A stretch of 64,000 nt of DNA from Halonatronomonas betaini (GCF_015666175.1 NZ_JADPIE010000006.1:124001-188000), one strand, 5' to 3'. Shown: positions 45,655-55,083, counted from the stretch's first letter. Translations and numbers: made by a program. Notes: generated from the sequence alone by a model not told the origin.

Positions 45655-47046
45655 TTAGCCACCATACTCCAGTAGTAGATCTACAATCTCTTCCATTTCC
45701 AGAGCCCTGGAGCCCTTTACAAGAATAGCATCACCAGAACGCATTATCTTATTGATAAAAGAAGCAGCATCTTCATTATTATCATAAACATAAATATTCT
45801 GTTCTGCCATTCCAGCCTCAACAGCTCCTTCAGCAATAATTTCTCCCATACTTCCAACGCCAATTAATACATCTATTCCATTTTTATAGAGGTATTTACC
45901 AATTTCTTTATGGGCAGCATTCTCAATTCTACCTAGCTCGAGCATAGCGCCTAAAACTGCTATTTTCCTTTTGCCCTCAATATTTAGTAAAGAATCAATC
46001 CCGGCTTTCATTGATAAAGGATTAGCATTATAAGAATCATTAATGATTCTTATCCCATCAATCTTTCTGATTTCCTGCCTTAATTCAGTAACTTCAATAT
46101 CCTTTATACCATTTTTAATAGAATCCCAGCTAATCCCCATAGCCCTTGCCACAGCAATAGCTGCTAAAGCATTATAAATATTATGTTCCCCTGCACGGTC
46201 CATTTCAAGTATATAATTATTATCCCCTTCATGAACTCTAAATCTTGATTCCTCACCATTTTTAATATATTCAATCTGATCGGCATAATAATCTACATCT
46301 TTATTTTTTAAACTTACAGTTATTTTTTCTAAATCACCATAACTATTTACCATTTCTCTAATATATTCATCATCATAATTCAAGACAGCTATTCCATCTG
46401 AATTTAAACCAGCTAATAATTCTGCTTTTGCACTGGCAATATTTTCAATTGTTTTAAGGTTCTCCAGATGAGCAGGACCTATATTTGTAATAACTCCAAC
46501 ATCTGGACTGGCAATTTCTGCTAGTCTGGAAATATCACCTCTATTCCTCATGGCCATTTCCAGAATAGCAATATCTTCATTACCATCCAGTTCAAGTAAG
46601 GATAAAGGTAAGCCATATTCATTATTATAATTACCTTTACTTTTTAAAACCCTTTTTTCTTCACCTAGAATACTGGCTATAATATCTTTAGTGGTTGTCT
46701 TGCCGGCACTTCCTGTAATACCAATCACTTTCAAATTTTCAATCTTTTTTCTCACAAATGAAGCTAAGTCCTGTAAAGCCTGGGTTGTATCCCTGACTAG
46801 AATTATCGCCAATCCTGAATAAGGCTTTATAGATCTGGAAGTTATAACAACCCTGGCACCATTATCAACAGCCTCTGGAATAAAGTTATGGCCATCATTA
46901 TTTTCTCCAATTATTGCAAAAAATAGATCACCTGGTTTAACCCTTCTGCTATCAATTGTCATATTATTAACTATTTGATCTGGATTGCCCTGAAGAATCT
47001 TACCATCAACAGCCTCAACAATCTCTTTTAATTTAAGTGAGAGCAT
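45655..47046 (-). CDS. murF: UDP-MurNAc-tripeptide--D-Ala-D-Ala ligase
   Basis: 463 residues. Adds the D-Ala-D-Ala dipeptide, which comes from Ddl (encoded at 52961). Seen: MTIDSRRVKPGDLFFA, ATP loop GITGSAGKTTTKDIIA near residue 113, EMAMRNRGDIS and NDSYNANPLSMKA. ATG 47046 overlaps the murE stop (TAATG), so the two are coupled. Confidence 0.97.
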   Translation of the reverse strand: MLSLKLKEIVEAVDGKILQGNPDQIVNNMTIDSRRVKPGDLFFAIIGENNDGHNFIPEAVDNGARVVITSRSIKPYSGLAIILVRDTTQALQDLASFVRKKIENLKVIGITGSAGKTTTKDIIASILGEEKRVLKSKGNYNNEYGLPLSLLELDGNEDIAILEMAMRNRGDISRLAEIASPDVGVITNIGPAHLENLKTIENIASAKAELLAGLNSDGIAVLNYDDEYIREMVNSYGDLEKITVSLKNKDVDYYADQIEYIKNGEESRFRVHEGDNNYILEMDRAGEHNIYNALAAIAVARAMGISWDSIKNGIKDIEVTELRQEIRKIDGIRIINDSYNANPLSMKAGIDSLLNIEGKRKIAVLGAMLELGRIENAAHKEIGKYLYKNGIDVLIGVGSMGEIIAEGAVEAGMAEQNIYVYDNNEDAASFINKIMRSGDAILVKGSRALEMEEIVDLLLEYGG

Positions 47047-48515
47047 TATTTCCCTTCACCCCTCTGTTTTAATGCCTGAGAAGCAACTTCCCTATCATCA
47101 AAATCAATAACTCGATCTGCAAATTCCTGATAGGTTTCATGGCCTTTGCCAAAAATAATGATTATATCATCTGTTTCTGCTTCCAGTATCGCCTTTTTTA
47201 TAGCTTTCCCTCTATCTATAATCATATCATATTTAGCTTCAGGATACTTATTATTAATCCCTGCCTCGATATCTTTAATTATTTCAGCAGGATCTTCAGA
47301 TCGAGGATTATCGGAAGTTAAAATTATCTTATCAGCTAATTCATAACCTATTATCCCCATTTCAGGTCTTTTATCCTTATCTCTATCACCGCCACAACCA
47401 AAAACTGCGATAACATTTCTCTCTTTAAATTCGTTTATTGAATTCAATACATTTTTAATCCCGGCTGGTGTATGGGCATAATCAACTAAAACAACAATAT
47501 CTGTTTCATTGCTTACATATTCAAATCTGCCAGGCACGCCCCTGAAATTATTAACAGCTTCAATTATTTTATCAATATCTATTCCAGATTCCAGTAAAAT
47601 CGCAGAAGCAGCCAGACAGTTATAGACATTAAACTTTCCAGACATTTCAAGATGAAACTCTTTATTATTCAAGATAAAATCAATTTTATCCTGATATAAA
47701 TTAATTGACTCAGCTTTAAAATCTGAATCATTTTTAATCGAATAAGTAAATATATTATAATCATCTAAATCTTCTAAAGCAGCTTTTAATCTGCTATCAT
47801 CATTATTATAATATACTTTACCTTCAGGTTTAAGATAATCCAATAATCTCAGCTTGGAATTCAAATAATCATTGAAATCATCATGGAAATCTAAATGATC
47901 TCTACTTATATTAGTAAAGGCAACTGCCGAGAAAGAAAGACCTTGAATCCTGCCTAATGATAAAGCATGTGAGGAGACCTCCATTACAACTTTTTCACAT
48001 CCATTATCATACATCCTGGCCAGGTTCCTGAAAATATCATTAGCCTCAGGAGTTGTTCTTTGAGCATCAACTGTCTTATCTCCATCAAATATTTCAATAG
48101 TTCCTAATAATCCTGTCTTAACCCCTAAATGCTCCAGAAATGATTTGATCATATAAGTGGTAGTGGTTTTACCGTTAGTCCCGGTAATCCCAATTAAATC
48201 CATTTTTCCATCTGGATGCCCAAATATTTCTGCTGAAACCAGGCCTAAAACATCTGCTGGTTTTTCAGTTTTAAAATATAAAGCATCTTCTCTCATTTCA
48301 GCTGGATATTCTTTTAATATAAATACCCGTGAACCATTTTCATAAGCATCATCTATATATTTATGACCATCAGTATTAAAACCTTTTCTGGCTAAAAATA
48401 TTTTATTCCTGCCAGCTTTTCTGGAGTCATGAACAATATCAGTAACCTGTCGATCTATATTACCATGCTTTTCAATTAAAAAATCAAATTTATTATATAA
48501 ATCTAGAGCCTGCAA
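47046..48515 (-). CDS. murE: UDP-MurNAc-dipeptide--meso-diaminopimelate ligase
   Basis: 489 residues. Seen: DSRKAGRNKIFLA, ATP loop GITGTNGKTTTTYMI near residue 113, and LTSDNPRSEDPAEI near residue 400. The DNPR motif is the known mark of enzymes that add meso-diaminopimelate instead of lysine, so a DAP-type wall is predicted. The start is TTG 48515, 7 nt after AGGAGG. Confidence 0.96.
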   Translation of the reverse strand: MQALDLYNKFDFLIEKHGNIDRQVTDIVHDSRKAGRNKIFLARKGFNTDGHKYIDDAYENGSRVFILKEYPAEMREDALYFKTEKPADVLGLVSAEIFGHPDGKMDLIGITGTNGKTTTTYMIKSFLEHLGVKTGLLGTIEIFDGDKTVDAQRTTPEANDIFRNLARMYDNGCEKVVMEVSSHALSLGRIQGLSFSAVAFTNISRDHLDFHDDFNDYLNSKLRLLDYLKPEGKVYYNNDDSRLKAALEDLDDYNIFTYSIKNDSDFKAESINLYQDKIDFILNNKEFHLEMSGKFNVYNCLAASAILLESGIDIDKIIEAVNNFRGVPGRFEYVSNETDIVVLVDYAHTPAGIKNVLNSINEFKERNVIAVFGCGGDRDKDKRPEMGIIGYELADKIILTSDNPRSEDPAEIIKDIEAGINNKYPEAKYDMIIDRGKAIKKAILEAETDDIIIIFGKGHETYQEFADRVIDFDDREVASQALKQRGEGK

Positions 48516-48541
48516 TTAAATTCCTCCAATCTTAAACAGAT

Positions 48542-50608
48542 CTATTCGATATTAATCGAAGAAAAAATATCAACTCTATCCCCTGGAGAAGGATCCTGAT
48601 TATTCACAGAACCTGAAATCATACCATTAGTTTTAAAACCAAACCTCCAGGCCCTCTGTTCAGCCTCAAAGGCTGATAACCCCTCTAGATCAGGAACTAC
48701 AACCTTTTTAGATTCAAAAGATTCTTCATCTAAATATAATCTAACTGTTGATTTTTCATTAACTGTAGTCCCTGGCAATGGAGTTTGAGCTAGAATTTTT
48801 TCTCCTTCTCCTATCAGTTTAACATTTAAGTCTTTATTTCTCAATACTTCTTCAGTATGCCCGGGCTCAGTATTTTTATAATCATCTATATTAATATTAT
48901 TTTCTGGGATATTTATATCTGGAAAAGGCTGACTGGCTGGTGATATATCCAGATGCCTTACCAGGTTTTCAGCTAAAGAATTAAAAACTGGCACTACATT
49001 TTCACTGGCATAATAATTATCATCCTCTAAATCATAAAGAACTATATATATTAATAATTCTGGGTTATCTCCTGGAAGCAGTCCAACAAAAGAGGTATCA
49101 TATCTATCTTCTTCTCCATAATGTCTTGAAGTACCAGTTTTTCCTCCAACTAAATATCCATCGATACCTGCAGTACTGCCTGTACCTGTAGCAACAGCAT
49201 TTATCATTAAATCTTTAACTTTTTCTGCAGTATCTTCAGAAATAACCTGCCTGATTTTATTAGGTTCAATAATTTCTTCCTTGGACTGCTCTTTATTATA
49301 AATCCTATCAACAATTCTTGGCTCATATAAATAACCACCATTGGCAATCGCAGAAACAGCAGTTGCAAGTTGAATCGGAGTTGCAGTTAAACCATGACCA
49401 AAAGACATGGTAGCCTGTTCAATATCGGTATACTGGCCAGGGACTAAAATCCCTGAAGCCTCACCTGGAAATTGAATTCCAGTCTTATTCCCAAAGTTAA
49501 ATGACCTTAATCCAGTCAGATATTCATCTGGTTCCATGCTCAAGCCGACCTTTACAAAGCCAGGATTACTGGAGTTAGCAAAAATATCTCTAAAATCCTG
49601 CCAGCCATGACCACCTCGCCGCCAGCTATGAATCCTTTCTCTACCAACATTTATATGTCCAGGATCACTAAAATAATCATTCATATCATAATAGCCATAT
49701 TCAAAAGCAAGAGCTGCTGTAAAGATTTTAAAAATTGAACCAGGCTCAAAACTATCCTGGACTGCTTTATTCCTCCAGTTATTTTGGGTATATTCATTAA
49801 AATTATTAGGATTAAAATCTGGTTTATTGGCCAGGGCAAGTATTGAACCATCTTCAGGCCTCATAACAACAATTGAGCCACCAGAAATTTCGTGTTTATC
49901 CATCGCCCTCTCTAATTCTCGCTCGGCATAAAATTGACTTATCTCATCAATAGTTAAAAATATATCGTTGCCCTCCTGAGGAGGAATATAATCCATAATC
50001 CCGTCAGGTATAGATCTACCTACAGCATCCTGTTCCTGAAGTGTTCTCCCTGGAACACCTTCTAAATCATTATTATATGATAATTCAATGCCTTCAAGGC
50101 CAAAATTATCAATGCCGGCAAATCCAACTATCTGTCCAGCCAGGTTATCCTGGGGGTATAACCTTTTATCTTCATGGACATATGAAATTCCCGGTATATT
50201 CATCTCTTCAATCTCTTTATATGTATCTTCTGAAACCTTTCTTTCTAAATAAACAAGAAACGCATCTCTTTCTATTCTGCTTTTTATATTAGTCTCATCA
50301 ATAGACAAAATCCCCGCTAATAGCGATGCTACATTTGCGGGGTCATCAATTTGATCAGGAAAAGCAATAACTGTTTTTCTTTTAGTATTAACAGCAAATT
50401 CTCTTCCATTAAGATCATATATATTGCCTCTATTAGTATCTAAACTTAAATCCCTAACCCTTTGATTTAAAGCCATAGAACCATAATAATCACTCTGCAA
50501 GACCTGAATCCAGACAAGCCTGCCAGCTAAAATTATTAATAATACTAATAGAAATATAAATAACAATTTTATTCTCTCTTTTATTATTACATGATATTTA
50601 TCCGCCAT
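48542..50608 (-). CDS. Class B penicillin-binding protein SpoVD/FtsI with two PASTA domains
   Basis: 688 residues. Septal or spore-wall transpeptidase. Seen: N-terminal membrane helix (about 15-33), PBP dimerisation domain, transpeptidase with FEPGSIFK near residue 290, NSSNPG and GGKTGTS near 490, then two PASTA repeats (about 570-630 and 635-688). The PASTA tail is more typical of SpoVD than FtsI; whether the organism sporulates cannot be told from here, so either name may fit. Probable partner of the FtsW-like SEDS protein. Confidence 0.93.
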   Translation of the reverse strand: MADKYHVIIKERIKLLFIFLLVLLIILAGRLVWIQVLQSDYYGSMALNQRVRDLSLDTNRGNIYDLNGREFAVNTKRKTVIAFPDQIDDPANVASLLAGILSIDETNIKSRIERDAFLVYLERKVSEDTYKEIEEMNIPGISYVHEDKRLYPQDNLAGQIVGFAGIDNFGLEGIELSYNNDLEGVPGRTLQEQDAVGRSIPDGIMDYIPPQEGNDIFLTIDEISQFYAERELERAMDKHEISGGSIVVMRPEDGSILALANKPDFNPNNFNEYTQNNWRNKAVQDSFEPGSIFKIFTAALAFEYGYYDMNDYFSDPGHINVGRERIHSWRRGGHGWQDFRDIFANSSNPGFVKVGLSMEPDEYLTGLRSFNFGNKTGIQFPGEASGILVPGQYTDIEQATMSFGHGLTATPIQLATAVSAIANGGYLYEPRIVDRIYNKEQSKEEIIEPNKIRQVISEDTAEKVKDLMINAVATGTGSTAGIDGYLVGGKTGTSRHYGEEDRYDTSFVGLLPGDNPELLIYIVLYDLEDDNYYASENVVPVFNSLAENLVRHLDISPASQPFPDINIPENNINIDDYKNTEPGHTEEVLRNKDLNVKLIGEGEKILAQTPLPGTTVNEKSTVRLYLDEESFESKKVVVPDLEGLSAFEAEQRAWRFGFKTNGMISGSVNNQDPSPGDRVDIFSSINIE

Positions 50609-50618
50609 TATAAACCAC

Positions 50619-51059
50619 CTATTCTAAAGTAGCAGCCCTAACATTTTGGATTCCTCTCCAAAATGACGATATCCAATCTTCCTGATCATTACTAGCATAA
50701 CGCACTTCGGAATCGGCAGGCCTTTCTCTTAATGCAAGCCTGGTTACACTTTCCGCCTCAACCATGCCTAGTTCTTCAGTAGCAACCCTTTCAATCCTAT
50801 TTAATGAAGTTTTACTGGATAAATCCAGAATCATTTCTCTATTCTCAGACTGCAATTCAGACAAATTATTTTCTAAAAGCTCTAACTGATAGTTAAGATG
50901 AACTAATCTGAGAGACTGACTTATAATTAATGTAATAGGTAAAATAAGTATTATAAATATAATTAATATTGTAACCCCTGCTTTCTTTTTCTGCTTACTA
51001 CTTGAATAATCCTTTTTCCTGGAATAATTAGTTCCTGCACCACTCAATTGGTTTGACAT
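50619..51059 (-). CDS. ftsL: Cell division protein FtsL-like
   Basis: 146 residues: a basic, Ser-rich cytoplasmic N terminus (about 1-28), one membrane helix (about 29-50), a leucine-zipper-like coiled coil (LNYQLELLENNLSELQSEN) and an acidic tail. The sequence is weakly conserved, as in all FtsL proteins; position between rsmH and the class B PBP plus topology support the call. Confidence 0.8.
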   Translation of the reverse strand: MSNQLSGAGTNYSRKKDYSSSKQKKKAGVTILIIFIILILPITLIISQSLRLVHLNYQLELLENNLSELQSENREMILDLSSKTSLNRIERVATEELGMVEAESVTRLALRERPADSEVRYASNDQEDWISSFWRGIQNVRAATLE

Positions 51060-51088
51060 TAATCAAGACCCCCCTTCTAAAATTAAAA

Positions 51089-52018
51089 CTAAATTCTTTC
51101 AGCCACCCTTAACTTAGCAGACCGTGCCCTTCTATTCTCCTCAATCTCCTTATCATCTGCTGTGATTGGACTCCTGGTTATAACTTTCAAAGTCTTCTCC
51201 TTTTCACATCTACAGACAGGAATTTCAGGTGGACAGATACATTCTTTAGCAGCATCTCTAAAACTATGTTTAACAAGTCTATCTTCTAATGAATGAAAGG
51301 ATATAATACAGGCTCTTCCCCCTTTATTTAAAATCGAAGGGATTAGCTCTAATATCTTCTCTAATTCCTTTAATTCCTGGTTAGTTTCAATTCTAATAGC
51401 CTGAAATGTTCTTCTGGCTGGATGCCCCCCTGAATTCCTTGCAGAAGCTGGAATAGCCATTTTAATAACATCTACTAAATCCTGGGTTGTCTTTATTGGC
51501 TTTTTCTTTCTTTCCCTGACAATAAATTCTGCAATTCTACTGGCCCATCTCTCTTCTCCATATTTATAAATAATATCATTTAACTTATCGACAGAATAAT
51601 TATTTACAATTTTATATGCAGTTAAACTCTGGGTTTTATCCATTCTCATATCCAATTCTGCCTCTTTGCTATAACTAAATCCTCTCTCAGCTTCATCCAG
51701 TTGAGGCGAAGAGACACCTAGATCTAAAATCAATCCATCAAGCCCTGAAATTTCTAATTTAGATAATATTTCTTTGATAGCTGTAAAACTATCATGGAAA
51801 AGTTTAACTTTATCATCAGGCAGTAAATTTTTACAGTAGTCAATAGCCTTAAGATCTTTATCCGTTCCAATTAATAAGCCATCACCGGCTATTAATTTAT
51901 CTACAATAGCCTCTGAATGACCGCCACGACCCAGCGTTCCATCAAAATAAATACCACCAGACTTTATATTTAAATATTTTATTGTCTTTTCTAATAAAAC
52001 TGGATTATGTTCTGACAT
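51089..52018 (-). CDS. rsmH: 16S rRNA (cytosine-1402-N4) methyltransferase
   Basis: 309 residues. SAM-dependent, methylates C1402 in the 30S P site. Seen: HNPVLLEKTIKYL, FDGTLGRGGHSEAI, LDLGVSSPQLDEAERGFS, and the C-terminal ISFHSLEDRLVKHSF. Classic second gene of the division cluster, between mraZ and ftsL. Confidence 0.97.
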   Translation of the reverse strand: MSEHNPVLLEKTIKYLNIKSGGIYFDGTLGRGGHSEAIVDKLIAGDGLLIGTDKDLKAIDYCKNLLPDDKVKLFHDSFTAIKEILSKLEISGLDGLILDLGVSSPQLDEAERGFSYSKEAELDMRMDKTQSLTAYKIVNNYSVDKLNDIIYKYGEERWASRIAEFIVRERKKKPIKTTQDLVDVIKMAIPASARNSGGHPARRTFQAIRIETNQELKELEKILELIPSILNKGGRACIISFHSLEDRLVKHSFRDAAKECICPPEIPVCRCEKEKTLKVITRSPITADDKEIEENRRARSAKLRVAERI

Positions 52019-52050
52019 AATTATTCCACCTACTTCACAATATAATAATT

Positions 52051-52482
52051 TTATATACCAAGGTCCTCCATTGTAGCAGCAATATCTTCATGAGATTCCT
52101 CTGCCTCTACCATGAATTCATCCCATTTTTCTTTAGACCATAATTCAATTCTATTTGCTAAACCAATTATAACTATCTCCTTATTTAAATCTGCATAATC
52201 TCTTAAATTCTGAGGTAGACTAATTCTACCCTGTTTATCAAGATTTGATTGATCAGCACCGGAAAAGAAGAATCTAGTAAAACTTCTAGCATTCTTGCTA
52301 GTTATAGGCAACTCTTTCAGCTTACTCTCTAAGATTTTCCATTCTTTAATCGGGTATAGAAATAGGCAATTATCCAGTCCACGGGTTATAACAAAATCTC
52401 CATCAAGATTTTCTCTAAACTTAGCCGGCATCGTTACCCGGCCCTTTTTATCCATATTATGTACAAACTCTCCCATAAACAT
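52051..52482 (-). CDS. mraZ: Transcriptional regulator MraZ
   Basis: About 144 residues from ATG 52482. Start chosen because GGGGGTG lies 8 nt upstream and the protein then begins [15 protein letters not shown] as in the family; the frame is open 12 codons further to a GTG. Seen: two AbrB-like halves, each with the DxxxR motif (DKKGR near residue 12, DKQGR near 83). MraZ represses its own division cluster by binding repeated GTGG boxes, and four such boxes lie just upstream. Confidence 0.95.
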   Translation of the reverse strand: MFMGEFVHNMDKKGRVTMPAKFRENLDGDFVITRGLDNCLFLYPIKEWKILESKLKELPITSKNARSFTRFFFSGADQSNLDKQGRISLPQNLRDYADLNKEIVIIGLANRIELWSKEKWDEFMVEAEESHEDIAATMEDLGI

Positions 52483-52491
52483 ACCTATTTC

Positions 52492-52531
52492 ACCCCCATA
52501 TCTACCACTTTGACCCACAATATACCACTCT
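52492..52531 (-). promoter_or_regulatory. MraZ operator: four 10-bp boxes
   Basis: On the minus strand four consecutive decamers: AGAGTGGTAT (52531-52522), ATTGTGGGTC, AAAGTGGTAG and ATATGGGGGT (52501-52492). Spacing is exactly 10 bp, as described for MraZ boxes in Mollicutes and E. coli. The last box contains the mraZ Shine-Dalgarno. A weak promoter (TTGGCT, 18 bp, TATGAG) may end just before the first box. Confidence 0.75.
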
Positions 52532-52588
52532 CATACTAACTTATTCTTCTTCGAGCCAAAAACTCCTTTTTTATTTTGGGGTTTTTTA

Positions 52589-52617
52589 CAAAAAAATTCC
52601 CCTTTTTCAAGGGGAAT
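52589..52617 (-). terminator. Intrinsic terminator upstream of mraZ
   Basis: ATTCCCCTT/AAGGGGAAT, a perfect 9-bp stem with a 4-nt loop, then seven U on the minus strand. It lies about 60 bp before the MraZ boxes and about 300 bp after the ddl terminator, so it must stop a transcript that begins between them or read through from ddl. Confidence 0.8.
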
Positions 52618-52759
52618 AGTTAAAAAGAACTACTCATTATCAACTTAATCCTCTTTTCTGTTATGCTGTGAGATGTAAAATACCTTCAATTTCAAAGTTA
52701 TTAAGAATTAAATATCATATAAACCAGTAAAGATCTGATATAGGTTTGATCCTATATTC

Positions 52760-52825
52760 ACCCAGTACTAACCCAGTATCAACCCAGTACCAACCCAGTA
52801 CCAACCCAGTACCAACCCAGTCCTA
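52760..52825. repeat. Array of six 11-bp repeats (ACCCAGTACCA)
   Basis: ACCCAGT starts at 52760, 52771, 52782, 52793, 52804 and 52815, with no gap or insertion. The seven-base core is identical in all six; the four-base remainder is ACTA, ATCA, ACCA, ACCA, ACCA and CCTA. It lies between the ddl terminator and the division-cluster control region. Confidence 0.92.
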
Positions 52826-52916
52826 AAACACAACTGGCTTATTAATTGCCCTTCTCCTGGTTAATTGTATTATATTATTTGTCAAAAATAATTATAAAAC
52901 TCCTAAAACATAAAAT

Positions 52917-52952
52917 TATAGCTTAATTGAGGATCCCCCCAATTAAGCTATA
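52917..52952 (-). terminator. Terminator after ddl
   Basis: Perfect 13-bp arms TATAGCTTAATTG and CAATTAAGCTATA with a 10-nt loop, followed on the minus strand by ATTTTA; 8 bp after the ddl stop. The stem is A/T rich and the U tract short, so strength is moderate. Confidence 0.65.
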
Positions 52953-52960
52953 ATAATTAA

Positions 52961-54001
52961 TCATGATATTTCAATAAGTTTCTGTAATAGATCCGAATAA
53001 TCTAAACCACTTGACTCCCACATCCTGGCATACATACTTTTAGGTGTGAATCCTGGCATTGTATTAATTTCATTAATTAAAATATTATTTTCATGATCCA
53101 GGAAGAAATCAATTCTTGCCAGGCCACTACAGTTTAGCAACTGAAAAGTTTTTTCAGCTAAATAACGAACCTCTTCTACTACTTTATCATCTAAATCAGC
53201 CGGGGTCATTAAGACAGTATTATCAGAAAAGTATTTAGCATCATAATCATAAAAATCATTGGCAGGGATAATCTCACCAGGCAATGAAGATATACAACCT
53301 TCAGCCGTTTCAAGCACTGAACATTCAATTTCCCTTCCTTCAACGGCAGCCTCTATTAAAATTCTATTATCATATTTTAGAGCAAGGTCAATAGCCAGGC
53401 CAACTTCATCTTCACTGGTCACCCGACTGATACCTATACTGGAACCTAAATTAGCAGGCTTAACAAATAATGGATATGAAATTTTCTCAGTTATCTTTCT
53501 CTTAAGCTTTAAAACCTGTTCATCATCAGATTTTGCCCAGTCCTTTTCTGAAATAGTTATGTATTCAGTTTGAGGCAAATTATACTTATTAATAATATTT
53601 TTAGAATAAATCTTATCCATAGATACTGCTGAAGCAGCTGTTCCAGCTCCGACATAAGGGATATCAAGAACATCGAAAAATCCCTGGATTTTTCCATCCT
53701 CACCAAAGGGTCCATGCATTAGCGGAAAAACTAAATCAATATCTTTAGGAAAGTTATTAACTAAACTGGCAAAAACAGTCTGAAATTTAGAACTAACAGT
53801 TTTAGTATGATCAATCTCACCTTCAATAACCTTTTTAGAAGTTTCCAGGTCAATCCAGAAGCCCTCTTTATTTATTAAAATTGGTATAACTTCAAACTCA
53901 GTATTTAACAGTTCTTTATAAACCGACCTTGCAGACATAATAGATACATCATGTTCTGCAGACTTACCTCCAAAAATTAGACCTATTTTTCTATAATCCA
54001 T
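52961..54001 (-). CDS. ddl: D-alanine--D-alanine ligase
   Basis: 346 residues. Makes the dipeptide used by MurF. Seen: N-terminal LIFGGKSAEHDVSIMSAR, PLMHGPFGEDGKIQG, the ATP-grasp part and C-terminal ARIDFFLDHENNILINEINT with MPGFT. The Ser-Met-Tyr end of the active-site loop (PKSMYARMW) is usual for D-Ala-D-Ala rather than D-Lac enzymes by overall resemblance only. ATG 54001 overlaps the trpS stop by one base (TAATG). Confidence 0.95.
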   Translation of the reverse strand: MDYRKIGLIFGGKSAEHDVSIMSARSVYKELLNTEFEVIPILINKEGFWIDLETSKKVIEGEIDHTKTVSSKFQTVFASLVNNFPKDIDLVFPLMHGPFGEDGKIQGFFDVLDIPYVGAGTAASAVSMDKIYSKNIINKYNLPQTEYITISEKDWAKSDDEQVLKLKRKITEKISYPLFVKPANLGSSIGISRVTSEDEVGLAIDLALKYDNRILIEAAVEGREIECSVLETAEGCISSLPGEIIPANDFYDYDAKYFSDNTVLMTPADLDDKVVEEVRYLAEKTFQLLNCSGLARIDFFLDHENNILINEINTMPGFTPKSMYARMWESSGLDYSDLLQKLIEIS

Positions 54002-55011
54002 TAAATACTCTTTCCCTTAAAATAATCAATTTTCATCACTTCTCTTACCTTTTTCATCGTTTCTTCACCTTCAGATTTTGCTTTTTCTGTACCAGATAAC
54101 AAAATTTCTCTAATTAACTCTGGTTTATCTAAATATTTTTCTCTTCTTTCCCGCATCGGATCTAAGAATTTATTAATTTTTTTAGCAAGTTTACCTTTAC
54201 AATCAACACAGCCAATTGTCCCCTGTCTACAATTAGTCTCCACCTCATCTACTTCCTCTGTATTAAAGGCATCATGATAGTGAAAAACTGTACAGATATC
54301 AGGGTTCCCAGGGTCTGTAGCTCTAATTCTTCCTGGATCAGTAACAGCTGTCATCACCTTTGATTTAACCTCTTCCTCTGAATCGGCTAAGAAAATAGCA
54401 TTATTTAAACTCTTACTCATCTTAGCTTTACCATCAAGTCCCATCAACCTTGGGAAATCACTGATCTTAGGCTCAGGTACTGGAAATACTTCACCATATA
54501 AATTATTAAACTTCCTGACAATCTTCCTGGTCTGCTCAATATGGGGCAGTTGATCTTCCCCAACTGGAACTAAATTAGCCCTGCAAAAAGTTATATCTGC
54601 AGCCTGACTGACTGGATAACCGATAAAACCATAGGTCATATCCTTATAATCATATTGATCAGCTTCAGCTTTTATAGTCGGGTTTCTTTCCAATTGGTTC
54701 ATTGTAACTAACATCGAATAAAAAATTGTAAGTTCAGCAATCTCAGGCACTAAAGACTGAACAAAAATTGTAGCTTTATCAGGGTCAATACCTGCTGCCA
54801 GATAATCTAATGCAACCTGTTTAACATCTTTTCTAATTTTAGATGGATTATCAAAATTAGTTGTTAGAGCCTGGACATCTGCTATAATAATAAAGGTATC
54901 ATACTCATCCTGCAAATCAATTCTATTTTGCAAACTACCAACATAATGGCCTAAATGCAGCTTTCCTGTTGGCCTATCTCCAGTTAAAATTCTTTTTTCA
55001 TCACTTGACAT
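54001..55011 (-). CDS. trpS: Tryptophan--tRNA ligase
   Basis: 336 residues. Class I synthetase. Seen: TGKLHLGHYVGSL near residue 16 (HIGH motif) and GKAKMSKSLNNAI near residue 195 (KMSKS). It carries CRQGTIGCVDCKGKL at about 260, as in many bacterial TrpRS. The leader is short (about 30 nt) with no T-box, unlike pheS and thrS here. Co-transcribed with ddl. Confidence 0.97.
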   Translation of the reverse strand: MSSDEKRILTGDRPTGKLHLGHYVGSLQNRIDLQDEYDTFIIIADVQALTTNFDNPSKIRKDVKQVALDYLAAGIDPDKATIFVQSLVPEIAELTIFYSMLVTMNQLERNPTIKAEADQYDYKDMTYGFIGYPVSQAADITFCRANLVPVGEDQLPHIEQTRKIVRKFNNLYGEVFPVPEPKISDFPRLMGLDGKAKMSKSLNNAIFLADSEEEVKSKVMTAVTDPGRIRATDPGNPDICTVFHYHDAFNTEEVDEVETNCRQGTIGCVDCKGKLAKKINKFLDPMRERREKYLDKPELIREILLSGTEKAKSEGEETMKKVREVMKIDYFKGKSI

Positions 55012-55047
55012 AATTCCACCTCTTTTATTTTAATACTAATACAAAAA

Positions 55048-55076
55048 ATTATATCACGAAATAATTCTACTAACAA
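55048..55076 (-). promoter_or_regulatory. trpS-ddl promoter
   Basis: TTGTTA (55076-55071), 17 bp, perfect TATAAT (55053-55048), 7 bp beyond the stop codon of the upstream topoisomerase gene. Confidence 0.75.
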
Positions 55077-55083
55077 GACTCAA

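Larger units (their letters stand above)
52589..52862 (-). other. Candidate small transcript between ddl and mraZ
   Basis: This part of the 478-bp gene-free region 52483-52960 is closed on the minus strand by a strong terminator. A possible promoter lies upstream (TTTATA, 18 bp, perfect TATAAT at 52874-52869), though its -35 box is poor. It would yield an RNA of about 270 nt carrying the 11-bp repeats and a small hairpin (ATATAGG/CCTATAT, about 52738-52757). No convincing ORF. Very tentative. Confidence 0.2.

Noticed and set aside
52760-52825. Replication origin iterons or DnaA boxes
   Set aside because: The units do not match TTATCCACA, and dnaA, dnaN or a plasmid rep gene are absent.
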